Source of the DNA: an uncultured Bacteroidales bacterium
GTDB taxonomy: Bacteria > Bacteroidota > Bacteroidia > Bacteroidales > Paludibacteraceae
Direction of reading: 5' to 3'
Length of the DNA stretch: 51,348 nucleotides
Assembly (NCBI GenBank): GCA_903901975.1
Contig: CAIUTB010000157.1
Location: 1 to 51,348, forward strand
In this document: one piece after another, positions 1-8,215 of the stretch
Layout: each line of letters opens with the position of its first letter
How positions within the stretch are numbered: position 1 is the stretch's first letter
Position numbers and translations under genes: made by a program
Notes under the pieces: generated by a model
Seen by the model: the letters and a program-made list of their open reading frames with translations, nothing else
Databases searched by the model: none
Told to the model about the DNA's origin: nothing

Positions 1-62
1 GCACTCTTTTTTTACGCTAATTAAACACGAAAAACACAGTTTTGCATGCTAAAATAACCTAT

Positions 63-95
63 TAGTTTACACATAGTTTACAAATAGTTTACAAA
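63..95. repeat. three 11-bp tandem direct repeats (TAGTTTACAMA)
   Basis: Three adjacent copies are seen: TAGTTTACACA at 63-73, TAGTTTACAAA at 74-84 and TAGTTTACAAA at 85-95. They end 12 bases before the ATG of the integrase remnant at 108. Short direct repeats beside an integrase gene are typical of arm-type recombinase-binding sites, so that role is inferred. A promoter or operator role is also possible. Confidence 0.6.
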
Positions 96-107
96 AGCAG
101 CGAACAA

Positions 108-227
108 ATGAAAAGAACCATGGTCAATTTTGAACCTTGTACTAGAAATTTTAAAAGCAATGGGTATGCTCAAGTTTATATTCGTGCCATCAAGGTTAAA
201 GAAGTGCAATACATTACCACTTCTTAA
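108..227 (+). pseudogene. N-terminal remnant of a tyrosine recombinase (39 codons)
   Basis: ATG at 108 opens a 39-codon frame ending in TAA at 225-227. Its last half (GYAQVYIRAIKVKEVQYITT) fits the beta-strand pattern of the arm-DNA-binding N-terminal domain of Bacteroidota phage and transposon integrases, where an 'IYLR(I/V)TV(N/D)G' strand is followed by the 'ELST' strand. No SAM-like core or catalytic domain follows: the next 250 bases hold an unrelated gene on the other strand. It is either a truncated integrase or a small protein that only resembles one. Its place near an attachment-site-like tRNA end supports the first reading. Confidence 0.45.
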
Positions 228-239
228 AGTTCCAAACTT

Positions 240-479
240 TTATTTGAACTTAAGGTGTTCAAATTTTATATATTTGCTTTCATAGTCAGCACACATACTT
301 CCTAAACGACCAATCTCACGAGTATATTCATTGTCTGCAGATTGTTCATCCAATGAACCATTAGTAGTTGCTTCATGGATTAAAGCATCTACATACACAT
401 TTGCGTTATCAAATGTTACGGGATCATTAATGCTGGTAATATTTTCAAATTTCTTTTCCATAAATTCATCTAAAATCAT
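240..479 (-). CDS. small acidic protein, third gene of the higBA-type operon
   Basis: This 79-aa acidic protein has no signal peptide or membrane segment. It follows the XRE antitoxin gene on the same strand by 8 bases, so it is very probably co-transcribed. The middle (FDNANVYVDALIHEAT...) and end (NEYTREIGRLGSMCADYESKY) resemble the helical N-terminal segment of long HigA antitoxins (COG5499), which has a 'Y..AL..I..L' helix followed by a 'L...YE..HY' helix. In those proteins the segment is fused ahead of the HTH domain; here it would be a separate polypeptide. That comparison is from memory and inferential. Alternatively it is an unrelated small accessory factor. Confidence 0.7.
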   Translation of the reverse strand: MILDEFMEKKFENITSINDPVTFDNANVYVDALIHEATTNGSLDEQSADNEYTREIGRLGSMCADYESKYIKFEHLKFK

Positions 480-487
480 TAAATAGA

Positions 488-820
488 TTAGAAATGTATC
501 GGATTCAAATCTACCGACAAGCCTAATGCACTGGCAATGCGGTAAAATGTAGATACTTTGGGTTCAGTTTTACCGTTCTCAATGCGTGAAATATACGATT
601 TGTTTGAACCTACACGTTTGGCAAGTTCATCCTGAGTAAGATGTGCATTTTTACGGGCATTTTCAATAAGTTGTCCGGTAAAAAATGCCTGTGCTTGTTC
701 CGTGAATTTTTCTCTCGAAGCCGTTCCTACTAGACCATATTCCTTATCAAGTGTTTCGTTCACAGTTGGATAATTTCTAACTTTATCCATGTTTATTTTT
801 TTTCTGTCTACTTTATTCAT
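488..820 (-). CDS. higA: XRE-family HTH antitoxin (HigA-like)
   Basis: This 110-aa protein has a Cro/C1-type helix-turn-helix at residues 53-101. The recognition region SNKSYISRIENGKTEPKVST is typical of XRE repressors, and the stretch before it (residues 35-58) is helical and charged. Its ATG overlaps the toxin stop codon (ATGA at 817-820), the usual translational coupling of toxin-first higBA operons. The expected role is to neutralise the upstream toxin and to repress the shared promoter, where a palindrome lies (1168-1189). An internal Met at residue 11 is an alternative start, but the overlapping ATG is better supported. The symbol rests on family and gene order only. Confidence 0.85.
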   Translation of the reverse strand: MNKVDRKKINMDKVRNYPTVNETLDKEYGLVGTASREKFTEQAQAFFTGQLIENARKNAHLTQDELAKRVGSNKSYISRIENGKTEPKVSTFYRIASALGLSVDLNPIHF

Positions 821-1137
821 AAAAAGTTCTCCATTAGTTTTTGTGCTATTGCGATTTGTTTATCGTAATCTCCAGTTGTTTTTTTGATAAAACCGTTCAA
901 TAAAACAATTTCATTTGCATTTATAAAGTTATCATTATCAATGGCAAAAAGTATAATTCTGTATTCATTGTCAACTGATATGCGCATTTCATAGAAATCA
1001 GTATTTACAAGACTTTTTACGAATTTCGTACTAACATTTTTTTCTGTACGAATATATTCGAAAACATAATCCACTTTTTTCTTAGCCCTAGTATTGAGCG
1101 AATTATAAAATGATTCAAATGCTTGTGTCTTGTACAT
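817..1137 (-). CDS. higB: RelE/HigB-type mRNA interferase toxin (Gp49-like)
   Basis: This 106-aa protein of the RelE/HigB fold carries the family core: a strand with YEMRISVDNEYRIILFAI, then IVLLNGFIKKTTGDYDKQIA and a final helix of the type 'A..L...F'. It matches phage-derived Gp49-like HigB proteins, which cut ribosome-bound mRNA. The start is taken at 1137 (MYKTQAF). The upstream ATG at 1149 lies at or before the predicted transcription start given the -7 box at 1154-1161, so transcripts would not carry it. It is the first gene of a three-gene operon and is coupled to the antitoxin by a 4-base overlap. A RelE-type toxin with a different name is equally possible. Confidence 0.85.
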   Translation of the reverse strand: MYKTQAFESFYNSLNTRAKKKVDYVFEYIRTEKNVSTKFVKSLVNTDFYEMRISVDNEYRIILFAIDNDNFINANEIVLLNGFIKKTTGDYDKQIAIAQKLMENFL

Positions 1138-1153
1138 TATTCTTTCCATGATG

Positions 1154-1189
1154 CAAAGATAATTACAAAGTTGCTCAACTGTGCAACTT
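1154..1189 (-). promoter_or_regulatory. promoter and operator palindrome of the higBA-type operon
   Basis: Read on the minus strand, TATCTTTG (complement of 1154-1161) matches the Bacteroidota -7 box TAnnTTTG. A TTG (complement of 1184-1186) lies 22 bases upstream as a loose -33 element. Between and over them is the palindrome AAGTTGC-N8-GCAACTT (1168-1189). An inverted repeat covering the promoter of a toxin-antitoxin operon is the expected binding site of the XRE antitoxin. Confidence 0.65.
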
Positions 1190-1267
1190 TTTCATTTAAT
1201 TTTCATACCACAGTGACTATTTAACAAATAATTTGTAAAATTAGTATCGTAGCGAAGCAACCGTACC

Positions 1268-1295
1268 ACGAGTTCGAATCTCGTAGCTTCCGCCA
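1268..1295 (+). other. 3' end of a tRNA-Ser-like gene (probable attachment-site fragment)
   Basis: The sequence holds a perfect T-arm (ACGAG, loop TTCGAAT, CTCGT, at 1268-1284), then an acceptor 3' strand AGCTTCC (1285-1291), discriminator G and encoded CCA (1293-1295). The required 5' strand GGAAGCT and a D-arm are absent upstream, so this is not a whole tRNA. AGCTTCC with discriminator G fits Bacteroidota tRNA-Ser. A 3' tRNA fragment followed by a terminator is what remains at the distal end of an element integrated into a tRNA gene; the intact gene would lie left of the window. Confidence 0.7.
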
Positions 1296-1297
1296 GG

Positions 1298-1330
1298 ACG
1301 CCGATTTCAGAAATGAGGTCGGCGTTTTTA
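1298..1330 (+). terminator. rho-independent terminator after the tRNA fragment
   Basis: The stem ACGCCGA (1298-1304) pairs with TCGGCGT (1319-1325) and is followed by a T run to 1329. It lies 3 bases after the CCA, the usual place for a tRNA terminator. This supports the fragment being the original chromosomal side of a tRNA locus. Confidence 0.8.
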
Positions 1331-1405
1331 TTGAAATCATTGTACAGTATAGCAATAGCCTCTGAAATTATGGGTTATACATTATGAATTATGCATTAGT
1401 TTTTG

Positions 1406-1413
1406 TACTTTTG
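1406..1413 (+). promoter_or_regulatory. -7 promoter box of lysS
   Basis: TACTTTTG matches TAnnTTTG and lies 26 bases before the chosen lysS ATG. No clear TTG was found at the -33 position. It places the transcription start near 1420, which favours the ATG at 1440 over the TTG at 1422. Confidence 0.55.
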
Positions 1414-1439
1414 CAGTAATTTTGTATGATAAAGAGATT

Positions 1440-3167
1440 ATGAGCTTAGAACTTAGTGAACAAGAACAATTCAGACGTCAAAGTCTGGACGAATTACGCA
1501 ATTTAGGCATTGACCCCTACCCTGCCGCACTGTACCCAACCGATACATTTTCAACCAATATAAAAGCTGAATTTAGAGACGACGAAAGCGGTAAACCTGT
1601 TTGTGTTGCCGGTCGTATTATGAGCCGTCGCATTATGGGAAAGGCTTCTTTCATTGAATTACAGGATTCCAAAGGTCGTATTCAGGTGTATGTAAGTCGT
1701 GATGATATCAGCACCGACAAGCAACCCGAAATGTACAACCTGGTTTTCAAAAAACTATTGGATATTGGCGATTTTATTGGGATTAAAGGCTTTATTTTTC
1801 GCACCCAAATGGGCGAAATCAGTGTTCATGCACAAGAGATGACCGTGCTTAGTAAATCGCTTCGCCCGCTGCCCATCGTGAAATACAAAGACGGCGTGGC
1901 ATTTGATGCTTTCGAAGACCCTGAACAACGCTACCGACAACGATATGTTGATTTAGTGGTAAACGAAGGTGTAAAAGAAATTTTCCTGAAACGGACTAAA
2001 GTATATCAATCGATGCGCGATTATTTCAACACCGAAGGATATATCGAGGTCGAAACCCCAATTTTACAATCGATTCCCGGCGGCGCTTCGGCTCGTCCGT
2101 TTAGCACGCATCACAACGCGTTAGACATGCCACTTTACCTGCGTGTGGCCGACGAGTTGTACCTCAAAAGACTTATTGTAGGTGGCTTTGAAGGCGTGTA
2201 CGAATTTTCCAAAAACTTCCGCAACGAAGGCATGGACCGCACACACAACCCTGAATTTACTGCCATGGAAATATATGTAGCTTACAAAGACTACAACTGG
2301 ATGATGACTTTCACCGAAAACATGATTGAAAAAATCTGTCAGGATGTGAACAGTACAAACGAAATTACGGTTGGCGATAATGTTATCAGCTTTAAAACGC
2401 CATTCAAACGTATCAGTATGATGGATTCTATCAAAGAATTTACCGGTATTGATATCAATGGCATGGACGATGTGCAACTTCGAGAAGTGTGTAAACAATT
2501 GCACATTGAAGCTGACGAAACCATGGGAAAAGGCAAGTTGATTGACGAAATATTCGGTGAAAAATGCGAAGGAAACTATATTCAACCTACTTTTATCACC
2601 GATTATCCACGTGAGATGTCACCACTTTGCAAGCGTCACCGCGACAATCCGGAACTTACAGAACGTTTCGAGTTAATGGTAAACGGGAAGGAACTGGCTA
2701 ATGCCTATTCGGAACTTAACGATCCGATTGACCAACTTGGACGCTTCCAGGAACAACTGAAACTAAGCGAAAAGGGCGACGACGAAGCCATGTTTATCGA
2801 TATGGACTTTGTGCGATCGTTGGAATATGGTATGCCTCCAACTTCCGGAATGGGAATCGGTATGGATCGTTTGGTTATGCTGATGACCGGTCAGGTGGCT
2901 ATTCAGGAAGTACTTTTCTTCCCACAAATGAAAGCTGAAAAAGTAGCCAAAAAAGATGGGGTTGATAAATTCATCGCCTTAGGAATACCTGAAGCATGGG
3001 TGGAAGTAGTTCAAAAAGCTGGTATAGTTATGGTAGCTGATTTAAAAGGATTGAATCCAAACAAATTTCATCAGGATATTTGCGGACTGAATAAAAAACA
3101 TAAAATGGGGCTTACCAACCCTTCGAAAGAGGATGTGGCAGAATGGATTGAAAAAGTAAACATGTAA
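1440..3167 (+). CDS. lysS: lysine--tRNA ligase, class II
   Basis: This cytoplasmic enzyme charges tRNA-Lys with lysine using ATP. Translation starts at ATG 1440 (MSLELSEQEQFRRQSLDELR), giving 575 aa, the usual length in Bacteroidales; the in-frame TTG at 1422 is less likely. In order it has an N-terminal OB-fold (VAGRIMSRRIMGKASFIELQ), the class II core with motif 2 (EFSKNFRNEGMDRTHNPEFT) and motif 3 (GMGIGMDRLVML). The C-terminal helical extension (about the last 75 residues, with ALGIPEAWVEVVQKAGI) is characteristic of Bacteroidota LysS. gpsA and pgi follow on the same strand, an order conserved in Bacteroidales. Nothing looks damaged. Confidence 0.97.
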   Translation: MSLELSEQEQFRRQSLDELRNLGIDPYPAALYPTDTFSTNIKAEFRDDESGKPVCVAGRIMSRRIMGKASFIELQDSKGRIQVYVSRDDISTDKQPEMYNLVFKKLLDIGDFIGIKGFIFRTQMGEISVHAQEMTVLSKSLRPLPIVKYKDGVAFDAFEDPEQRYRQRYVDLVVNEGVKEIFLKRTKVYQSMRDYFNTEGYIEVETPILQSIPGGASARPFSTHHNALDMPLYLRVADELYLKRLIVGGFEGVYEFSKNFRNEGMDRTHNPEFTAMEIYVAYKDYNWMMTFTENMIEKICQDVNSTNEITVGDNVISFKTPFKRISMMDSIKEFTGIDINGMDDVQLREVCKQLHIEADETMGKGKLIDEIFGEKCEGNYIQPTFITDYPREMSPLCKRHRDNPELTERFELMVNGKELANAYSELNDPIDQLGRFQEQLKLSEKGDDEAMFIDMDFVRSLEYGMPPTSGMGIGMDRLVMLMTGQVAIQEVLFFPQMKAEKVAKKDGVDKFIALGIPEAWVEVVQKAGIVMVADLKGLNPNKFHQDICGLNKKHKMGLTNPSKEDVAEWIEKVNM

Positions 3168-3250
3168 ATAAGGAGACAAGGAAACAAGGGACAGAAAATT
3201 GAGGTATCGCCTCTTTTACTCGTTTTCTTGTTTACTCGTTCACTAAAAAA

Positions 3251-4249
3251 ATGATTAACGAAAAAAGTAAAATAGCGGTTTTAGGTGGAGGCAGTTGGGC
3301 AACAGCTATAGCAAAGATTTTGCTTACCAATGCTGACAGCATAAACTGGTACATGCGCCGTCAGGATCAGATTGACGAATTTGTTCGTCAAAGCAAAAAT
3401 CCATCCTACCTTACCGGAGTAAGTTTTGATACAGACCGAATACACTTTACCAGCGACATAAATAAAGTAGTTCGTACATCGGATATTCTTGTTTTTGCAA
3501 TGCCATCGCCTTTTATTAAACAGCATTTAAAGAAGCTGAACCGAAAGTTGAATAACAAGATGATTATTTCGGCTATAAAAGGAATTGTTCCGGACGAAAA
3601 TTTAATTGTTTCCGACTATTTTGAACAGGTTTTCAATGTGCCGAAAGATAATATCGCTGTATTGGCTGGTCCCTGTCACGCAGAAGAAGTAGCACTTGAA
3701 AGACTATCCTATCTTACATTAGCTTGCACATCACGTGACACAGCCCGGATTTTAGCTCAACGTTTCTCCACCAATTTTATTCACACTTCAATTAGTGATG
3801 ATATCATGGGAATTGAATATTCATCCGTAATGAAGAATATTTATTCAATTGCGGCGGGTATTTGTCATGGTTTAAAATACGGTGATAATTTTCAGGCAGT
3901 GTTGATTTCAAATGCTATTCAGGAAATCAGTCGTTTTTGTAATGCTACAAATCCACTTCACCGTGATATTAATGAACCTGCCTATCTGGGCGATTTATTA
4001 GTAACAGCATATTCTAAATTCAGTCGTAACAGGCTTTTTGGAAGTATGATTGGAAAAGGATATTCGGTAAAAACTGCTCAAATTGAAATGGAAATGATTG
4101 CAGAAGGCTATTATGCTACCAAAACAATTCACGAGTTAAACGAGAAATATCAGGTGAATATGCCGATTGTGGATTCAATATTTGAGATACTCTACAATCG
4201 GATTTCCCCCATTATGGAAATAAAAAAACTATCGGATAAGCTGAATTAA
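3251..4249 (+). CDS. gpsA: NAD(P)-dependent glycerol-3-phosphate dehydrogenase
   Basis: This 332-aa cytoplasmic enzyme makes sn-glycerol-3-phosphate from dihydroxyacetone phosphate for phospholipid synthesis. The Rossmann dinucleotide loop is at residues 9-17 (AVLGGGSWA). K110 lies in SAIKGI, the substrate-site signature GPCHAEE is at 140-146 (usually GPSHAEE), and the catalytic lysine K195 lies in [14 protein letters not shown]. It starts 83 bases after lysS. That gap holds only a weak GAGG/CCTC hairpin (3201-3213), so it may be read from the lysS promoter. Confidence 0.96.
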   Translation: MINEKSKIAVLGGGSWATAIAKILLTNADSINWYMRRQDQIDEFVRQSKNPSYLTGVSFDTDRIHFTSDINKVVRTSDILVFAMPSPFIKQHLKKLNRKLNNKMIISAIKGIVPDENLIVSDYFEQVFNVPKDNIAVLAGPCHAEEVALERLSYLTLACTSRDTARILAQRFSTNFIHTSISDDIMGIEYSSVMKNIYSIAAGICHGLKYGDNFQAVLISNAIQEISRFCNATNPLHRDINEPAYLGDLLVTAYSKFSRNRLFGSMIGKGYSVKTAQIEMEMIAEGYYATKTIHELNEKYQVNMPIVDSIFEILYNRISPIMEIKKLSDKLN

Positions 4250-4256
4250 AAGTCAG

Positions 4257-4270
4257 CCCCCTAAAAGGGG
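4257..4270. repeat. CCCC-TAAAA-GGGG palindromic repeat
   Basis: CCCCCTAAAAGGGG lies just after gpsA. It is one of several short GC-rich palindromes in otherwise AT-rich intergenic DNA; others are at 4330, 28220, 29564, 29630 and 39066. Confidence 0.6.
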
Positions 4271-4329
4271 AATTAAACAAAAACAAACATATATATATTC
4301 AAATAATTATTAAATCAATGCTCACAATT

Positions 4330-4352
4330 CCCCCCTTTAGGGGGTTAGGGGG
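4330..4352. repeat. CCCCCTTTAGGGGG palindromic repeat before pgi
   Basis: CCCCCCTTTAGGGGG followed by TTAGGGGG, 11 bases before the chosen pgi ATG. An upstream in-frame ATG at 4318 would translate through this repeat, which argues against that start. Confidence 0.6.
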
Positions 4353-4362
4353 CCTTAAAATT

Positions 4363-5706
4363 ATGGAAACTATTAAATTATCTATCGACAAAGCATTTGG
4401 ATTTGTATCTGAACAAGCTGTAGCCGGTTACAAAGCACAAATAGCAGAGGCTAATGCTGCTTTACACAATGGAACCGGAAAAGGAAGTGACTTTTTAGGC
4501 TGGTTGAATCTGCCAACTTCAATAGATGATGCTTTTTTAAGCGACATTGAAAACACAGCCAAGATTCTTCGCGAAAATTGCGAAGTAGTAGTTGTAATCG
4601 GTATTGGTGGTAGCTATCTTGGTGCAAAAGCGGTTATAGATGCGCTGTCAAACAGCTTTGACTGGCTTAAAACCGAACGTAAATCACCTGTTGTGGTTTA
4701 TGCCGGACAAAACATTGGTGAAGACTACCTGTACGAATTGCAGGAAATGTTGAAAACCAGGAAATTCGGGATCATTTCTATCTCAAAATCAGGTACAACT
4801 ACTGAACCAGCGTTGGCATTCCGGTTGCTGAAAACTCAGTTGGAAGAACAACAGGGTAAAGCAGCTGCACAGAAACTGATTGTAGCTGTAACTGACAAAG
4901 CTCGTGGTGCATTGCGTACACTGGCTGTTCAGGAAGGCTACAAAACCTACGTGATTGAAGACAATATCGGTGGTCGCTATTCTGTTCTTACTCCGGTTGG
5001 ATTGCTTCCTATCGCCGTTGCTGGATTTGATATCCGTCAGTTAATTGCCGGAGCAGTAAAAATGGAAACTCTTTGCGGAACTGAAACTCCGTTTGAAGAA
5101 AATCCGGCTGCACAGTATGCTGCTGTTCGTAACGAACTTTACAAATCAGGTAAAAAAATTGAAATTCTGGTAAATTTCCATCCTAAAATGCACTTTGTTG
5201 CAGAATGGTGGAAACAACTTTACGGCGAAAGCGAAGGAAAAGACAATTTGGGTATTTTTCCAGCTTCAGTTGATTTCACAAGCGATTTACACTCTATGGG
5301 ACAATGGATTCAGGAAGGCGAACGCAGCATTTTCGAAACTGTTATTTCAATTAAAGAAAGCAATAATACCAAGATTTTCCCGAACGACGAAAGCAACCTG
5401 GATGGCTTGAACTTCTTAGCCGGAAAAAGGGTTGACGAAGTAAATAAAATGGCTGAACTCGGTACTATGATTGCTCATATCGATGGCGGGGTTCCGAATT
5501 TGAAAATCGAATTGCCCAAATTAAACGAATATTATTTGGGTCAATTGCTTTATTTCTTCGAAAAAGCCTGCGGTATCAGTGGCTATGTGTTGGGAGTAAA
5601 TCCATTCGATCAACCGGGTGTTGAAGCGTATAAGAAAAATATGTTCGCCTTGCTCGAAAAACCGGGATTCGAAGAAGAAACGAAAGCAATTAAAGCAAGA
5701 ATCTAA
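4363..5706 (+). CDS. pgi: glucose-6-phosphate isomerase
   Basis: This enzyme interconverts glucose-6-phosphate and fructose-6-phosphate in glycolysis and gluconeogenesis. With the start at 4363 ([10 protein letters not shown]) it is 447 aa, the short bacterial form usual in Bacteroidales. The sugar-phosphate-binding loops are present: [13 protein letters not shown] at 79-91, [15 protein letters not shown], and [14 protein letters not shown]. The active-site helix region [12 protein letters not shown] is also there. The upstream in-frame ATG at 4318 reads through a GC-rich palindrome and is rejected. A strong terminator follows at 5728-5761. Confidence 0.96.
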   Translation: METIKLSIDKAFGFVSEQAVAGYKAQIAEANAALHNGTGKGSDFLGWLNLPTSIDDAFLSDIENTAKILRENCEVVVVIGIGGSYLGAKAVIDALSNSFDWLKTERKSPVVVYAGQNIGEDYLYELQEMLKTRKFGIISISKSGTTTEPALAFRLLKTQLEEQQGKAAAQKLIVAVTDKARGALRTLAVQEGYKTYVIEDNIGGRYSVLTPVGLLPIAVAGFDIRQLIAGAVKMETLCGTETPFEENPAAQYAAVRNELYKSGKKIEILVNFHPKMHFVAEWWKQLYGESEGKDNLGIFPASVDFTSDLHSMGQWIQEGERSIFETVISIKESNNTKIFPNDESNLDGLNFLAGKRVDEVNKMAELGTMIAHIDGGVPNLKIELPKLNEYYLGQLLYFFEKACGISGYVLGVNPFDQPGVEAYKKNMFALLEKPGFEEETKAIKARI

Positions 5707-5727
5707 TTTACTTTTTTAAATGCATAT

Positions 5728-5761
5728 AAAAGTCCTGAAAACGTTTGTTTTCAGGACTTTT
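5728..5761. terminator. bidirectional terminator between pgi and the phosphatase gene
   Basis: A 15-base perfect stem (AAAAGTCCTGAAAAC at 5728-5742 with its complement at 5747-5761) and loop GTTT lies between convergent genes. The A and T flanks give a T tract on either strand. Confidence 0.9.
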
Positions 5762-5783
5762 CGTTTTAAATTAGAGAGAATCC

Positions 5784-7223
5784 TTATTTTACAATAAAAA
5801 GTGCGTGATCAGTCTGGTTATTTAAATTCAATTCAGCACTGTAAAGTCCTTTTGGCAGATTTTTCAAGGATAAATTATAGTTGAATTCAGATTCAGATTT
5901 GTCTGCAACAAATCTCTTCAGTTCTTTTCCATTTAAGTCCAGAACCCGCAAGTTTACTTTCCCGTTTTGTTCCGATACGTATTTTAATCGGAATTGTCCG
6001 TTGTTCGGATTAGGAATCACATCAATTTGATGAAATGTCTGAACAGCCTGTGAAATTCCGGTGGCAGATTTTTGAAGGACAAAAGTATCAATAAGTTTTC
6101 CGGTTGAATCAAAGGTTGAATCAATGAGAGTATTCCCTACTACATTAATCTTGCAAAAATGATAAGTACTTGAATACTGATCAATCATATTAGTAATCGT
6201 CCCTGTATAAAGTGGAGCTCCGGAGCCTCCACATACGATCTGGCATCTGCCCTGCGCTGCACCACTTCCATAGGTTGAAACAGGTGCTGATGCATTTACA
6301 TTAAGATTGATAGGCTTTGAACGTTCATACATATGGTCGTGACCATTGAAAATTAAATCAACCCCGTTATCATCAAATGCTTTCCACCAAGAAGTTTTGT
6401 AACTTGTCATATCTGCTGCATGAGTACCAATAGTATAAAACGGTTTGTGAAACATTACAACTTTCCATATTTTATCGGTATTGGCAGCCAGAGTCGTTTT
6501 CAACCAACTCAACTGAGAAGCATCGGTAGGGACTTCAGAGTTAAGCACTATAAACACAGCATTCCCATAATTGAAAGTATAATATTGTTTGTTATTCGGA
6601 AGAATGAATTGAGATAAAAAGGTCGCTTCATTTCCACTTACATTGCTGTCATGATTGCCTTCGCAATGATATAGAAGTTTCTGACTAATCAAATTTGTTC
6701 CGCTTGAGAACCAGGTATCCCAGTTAGTACCTGTACCTGAATTTGCAGTAACATCACCTGAAAATAGTCCAAAATCACTATTTTTAGCTTTGGCAAGGTT
6801 GGCCACAGTTTGCCAAATCGTCATATTAGTACGGCTGTCGCCCAATACCAAAAAGGAGAATTTATTTGCCGGATCATTTGAAGAGGTCTGGTAAGTCAAA
6901 TCAGTACTCCATGTCGAGGTGGATGAGTCATAAATTTGATAATGAATGGATGTAGCTGGATTCATTGTTGGAAAAGTGTAATCAAAAAAGTATCCCGTAT
7001 AAGCTGTGCGCTTTGCAGGTGTAAATGTTCCTTTTTCGTAAGTATTTGTCAATCCCCACTTAATCTGGTCGGTAGTTCCTGTATTTTTCCAGGTCACAGT
7101 AAGTCCTGTCAATGGATTACCTGTACTTCCCCATCGTACAAAGGTATTAGCGGCTTTAATTACTCCTAAAGAGCAGAAAATAGTGAGCAATATAAATAAT
7201 TGAATTCTTTTCATATTTTTCAA
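5784..7223 (-). CDS. type IX-secreted purple-acid-phosphatase-like metallophosphoesterase
   Basis: This 479-aa secreted enzyme has a signal peptide at residues 1-25 (ending VIKAA). A fibronectin-III-like N-terminal domain of the purple acid phosphatase type covers about 26-115, and a calcineurin-like phosphoesterase domain about 120-370. Metal ligands are visible: D129 (GDSR), D157 (SGD), N190-H191-D192 (GNHD), H259 (FHKP), and H295 and H297 (GHDH). Residues about 405-479 form a type IX secretion C-terminal sorting domain (NPNNGQFRLKY...LPKGLYSAEL...LFIVK). It should be exported by Sec and then carried to the surface by the Por system. The substrate is not predictable; phosphomonoesters are likely. 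An alternative start is Met4. Confidence 0.9.
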   Translation of the reverse strand: MKNMKRIQLFILLTIFCSLGVIKAANTFVRWGSTGNPLTGLTVTWKNTGTTDQIKWGLTNTYEKGTFTPAKRTAYTGYFFDYTFPTMNPATSIHYQIYDSSTSTWSTDLTYQTSSNDPANKFSFLVLGDSRTNMTIWQTVANLAKAKNSDFGLFSGDVTANSGTGTNWDTWFSSGTNLISQKLLYHCEGNHDSNVSGNEATFLSQFILPNNKQYYTFNYGNAVFIVLNSEVPTDASQLSWLKTTLAANTDKIWKVVMFHKPFYTIGTHAADMTSYKTSWWKAFDDNGVDLIFNGHDHMYERSKPINLNVNASAPVSTYGSGAAQGRCQIVCGGSGAPLYTGTITNMIDQYSSTYHFCKINVVGNTLIDSTFDSTGKLIDTFVLQKSATGISQAVQTFHQIDVIPNPNNGQFRLKYVSEQNGKVNLRVLDLNGKELKRFVADKSESEFNYNLSLKNLPKGLYSAELNLNNQTDHALFIVK

Positions 7224-7362
7224 ATGTTTAATTTCAAAATTGGGCGTAAAAATAGAATAAGTTTTTGATATGAATGAATTTCAATTTGTATTTTAATCAT
7301 ATTATACAAAAAATCAGATAATTAGTAGATAATTGTGTACAATAATACAAGAGCTTCAATAA

Positions 7363-7395
7363 AAAAGTTGTAAAACCTGAGGTTTTACAACTTTT
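7363..7395. terminator. bidirectional terminator-like hairpin
   Basis: A 15-base stem (AAAAGTTGTAAAACC at 7363-7377 with its complement at 7381-7395) and TGA loop, flanked by A and T tracts. On the minus strand it ends the lipoprotein transcript from 7989. The rest of 7224-7440 shows no other structure. Confidence 0.85.
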
Positions 7396-7440
7396 CATTT
7401 AAAAATCATACTTTAGTAAGTTTTATGCTGAAAATTACAA

Positions 7441-7989
7441 TTAATTAAGAGTTTGATTTTTAGCCTTTTTGATTGGTGTTTTCAAGACAAAACTTGTAGA
7501 ATTTGTGCCAATAAACGTTCCTCCGTCAAAAGTTGCATCAGAAAATAATGTAAAACTGATTTGCGCATTATCCGACTCCTTTAAAGCAATATATTTGAAA
7601 GGAAAATAAAGATTCAGGACACTGGTTTTAAATATAAACTTACCTTTAGAATAGTTCGATGCAGTTGAATTAAAAACAGAATCCAAAGAGTTTTTACCGG
7701 GAAGTAATAATCTGGTTGAAGTAGTATCGGAACGATTTATAGTGTATGATGTCAGATTGTTTGAAAACCCGTTTAACAATACACGAAAGGTCACGGTATC
7801 GCCTACACTTATTGAATCGAGCATATAAACATCTGCTACATCAGTGTATTTTGCTGACAATGTATCATTTTTATTGGTTAGAGGCTTTGTAACAAACGAA
7901 ATCTGTGGTGTGTAATTTGATGTACTTGTCAAATCACAAGCCGAAAAAACGGTGCAAATGAGCAATATTATTATAAAATATGATTTCAT
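7441..7989 (-). CDS. hypothetical lipoprotein
   Basis: This 182-aa protein has an N-terminal signal peptide and a lipobox ending in Cys17 (CTVFSAC), followed by Asp. The mature part is Thr/Ser/Asn-rich, beta-strand-like, and has no cysteine or catalytic motif I recognise. It probably sits in the outer or inner membrane facing the periplasm or the surface. It may be read together with the phosphatase gene downstream, but a terminator-like hairpin separates them. A TAnnTTTG-type box on the minus strand (complement of 8093-8100) would give a leader of about 100 bases. The function is unknown. Confidence 0.8.
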   Translation of the reverse strand: MKSYFIIILLICTVFSACDLTSTSNYTPQISFVTKPLTNKNDTLSAKYTDVADVYMLDSISVGDTVTFRVLLNGFSNNLTSYTINRSDTTSTRLLLPGKNSLDSVFNSTASNYSKGKFIFKTSVLNLYFPFKYIALKESDNAQISFTLFSDATFDGGTFIGTNSTSFVLKTPIKKAKNQTLN

Positions 7990-8215
7990 TTTAATAGCAG
8001 TTTTGATTTAAACAGGATTCTTACTTAATGGATGTATATAGCAATAAAACGGTTGTGAATTGAAAAAATTTCATCTATTTTGAAAACCATTGCAAAAATA
8101 CACAAAATAATTCAAACAACCTTAATTTTTCTGTAGAATAATCGATTTTATAAGTAGAAACTACACCATACGTGAATAAACCAAAAACAAAAAGCCAAAA
8201 AACGTCATAAATTTG

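Noticed and set aside
1200-1295. A complete tRNA gene at the lysS side
   Set aside because: The T-arm and acceptor 3' strand are perfect, but no 5' acceptor strand, D-arm or anticodon arm could be found upstream. GTAGCGAAGC before it matches an intergenic repeat instead.
2121-2585. Antisense frames within lysS, bamA, rel and other long genes
   Set aside because: They follow the codon pattern of the sense genes and show no family resemblance.
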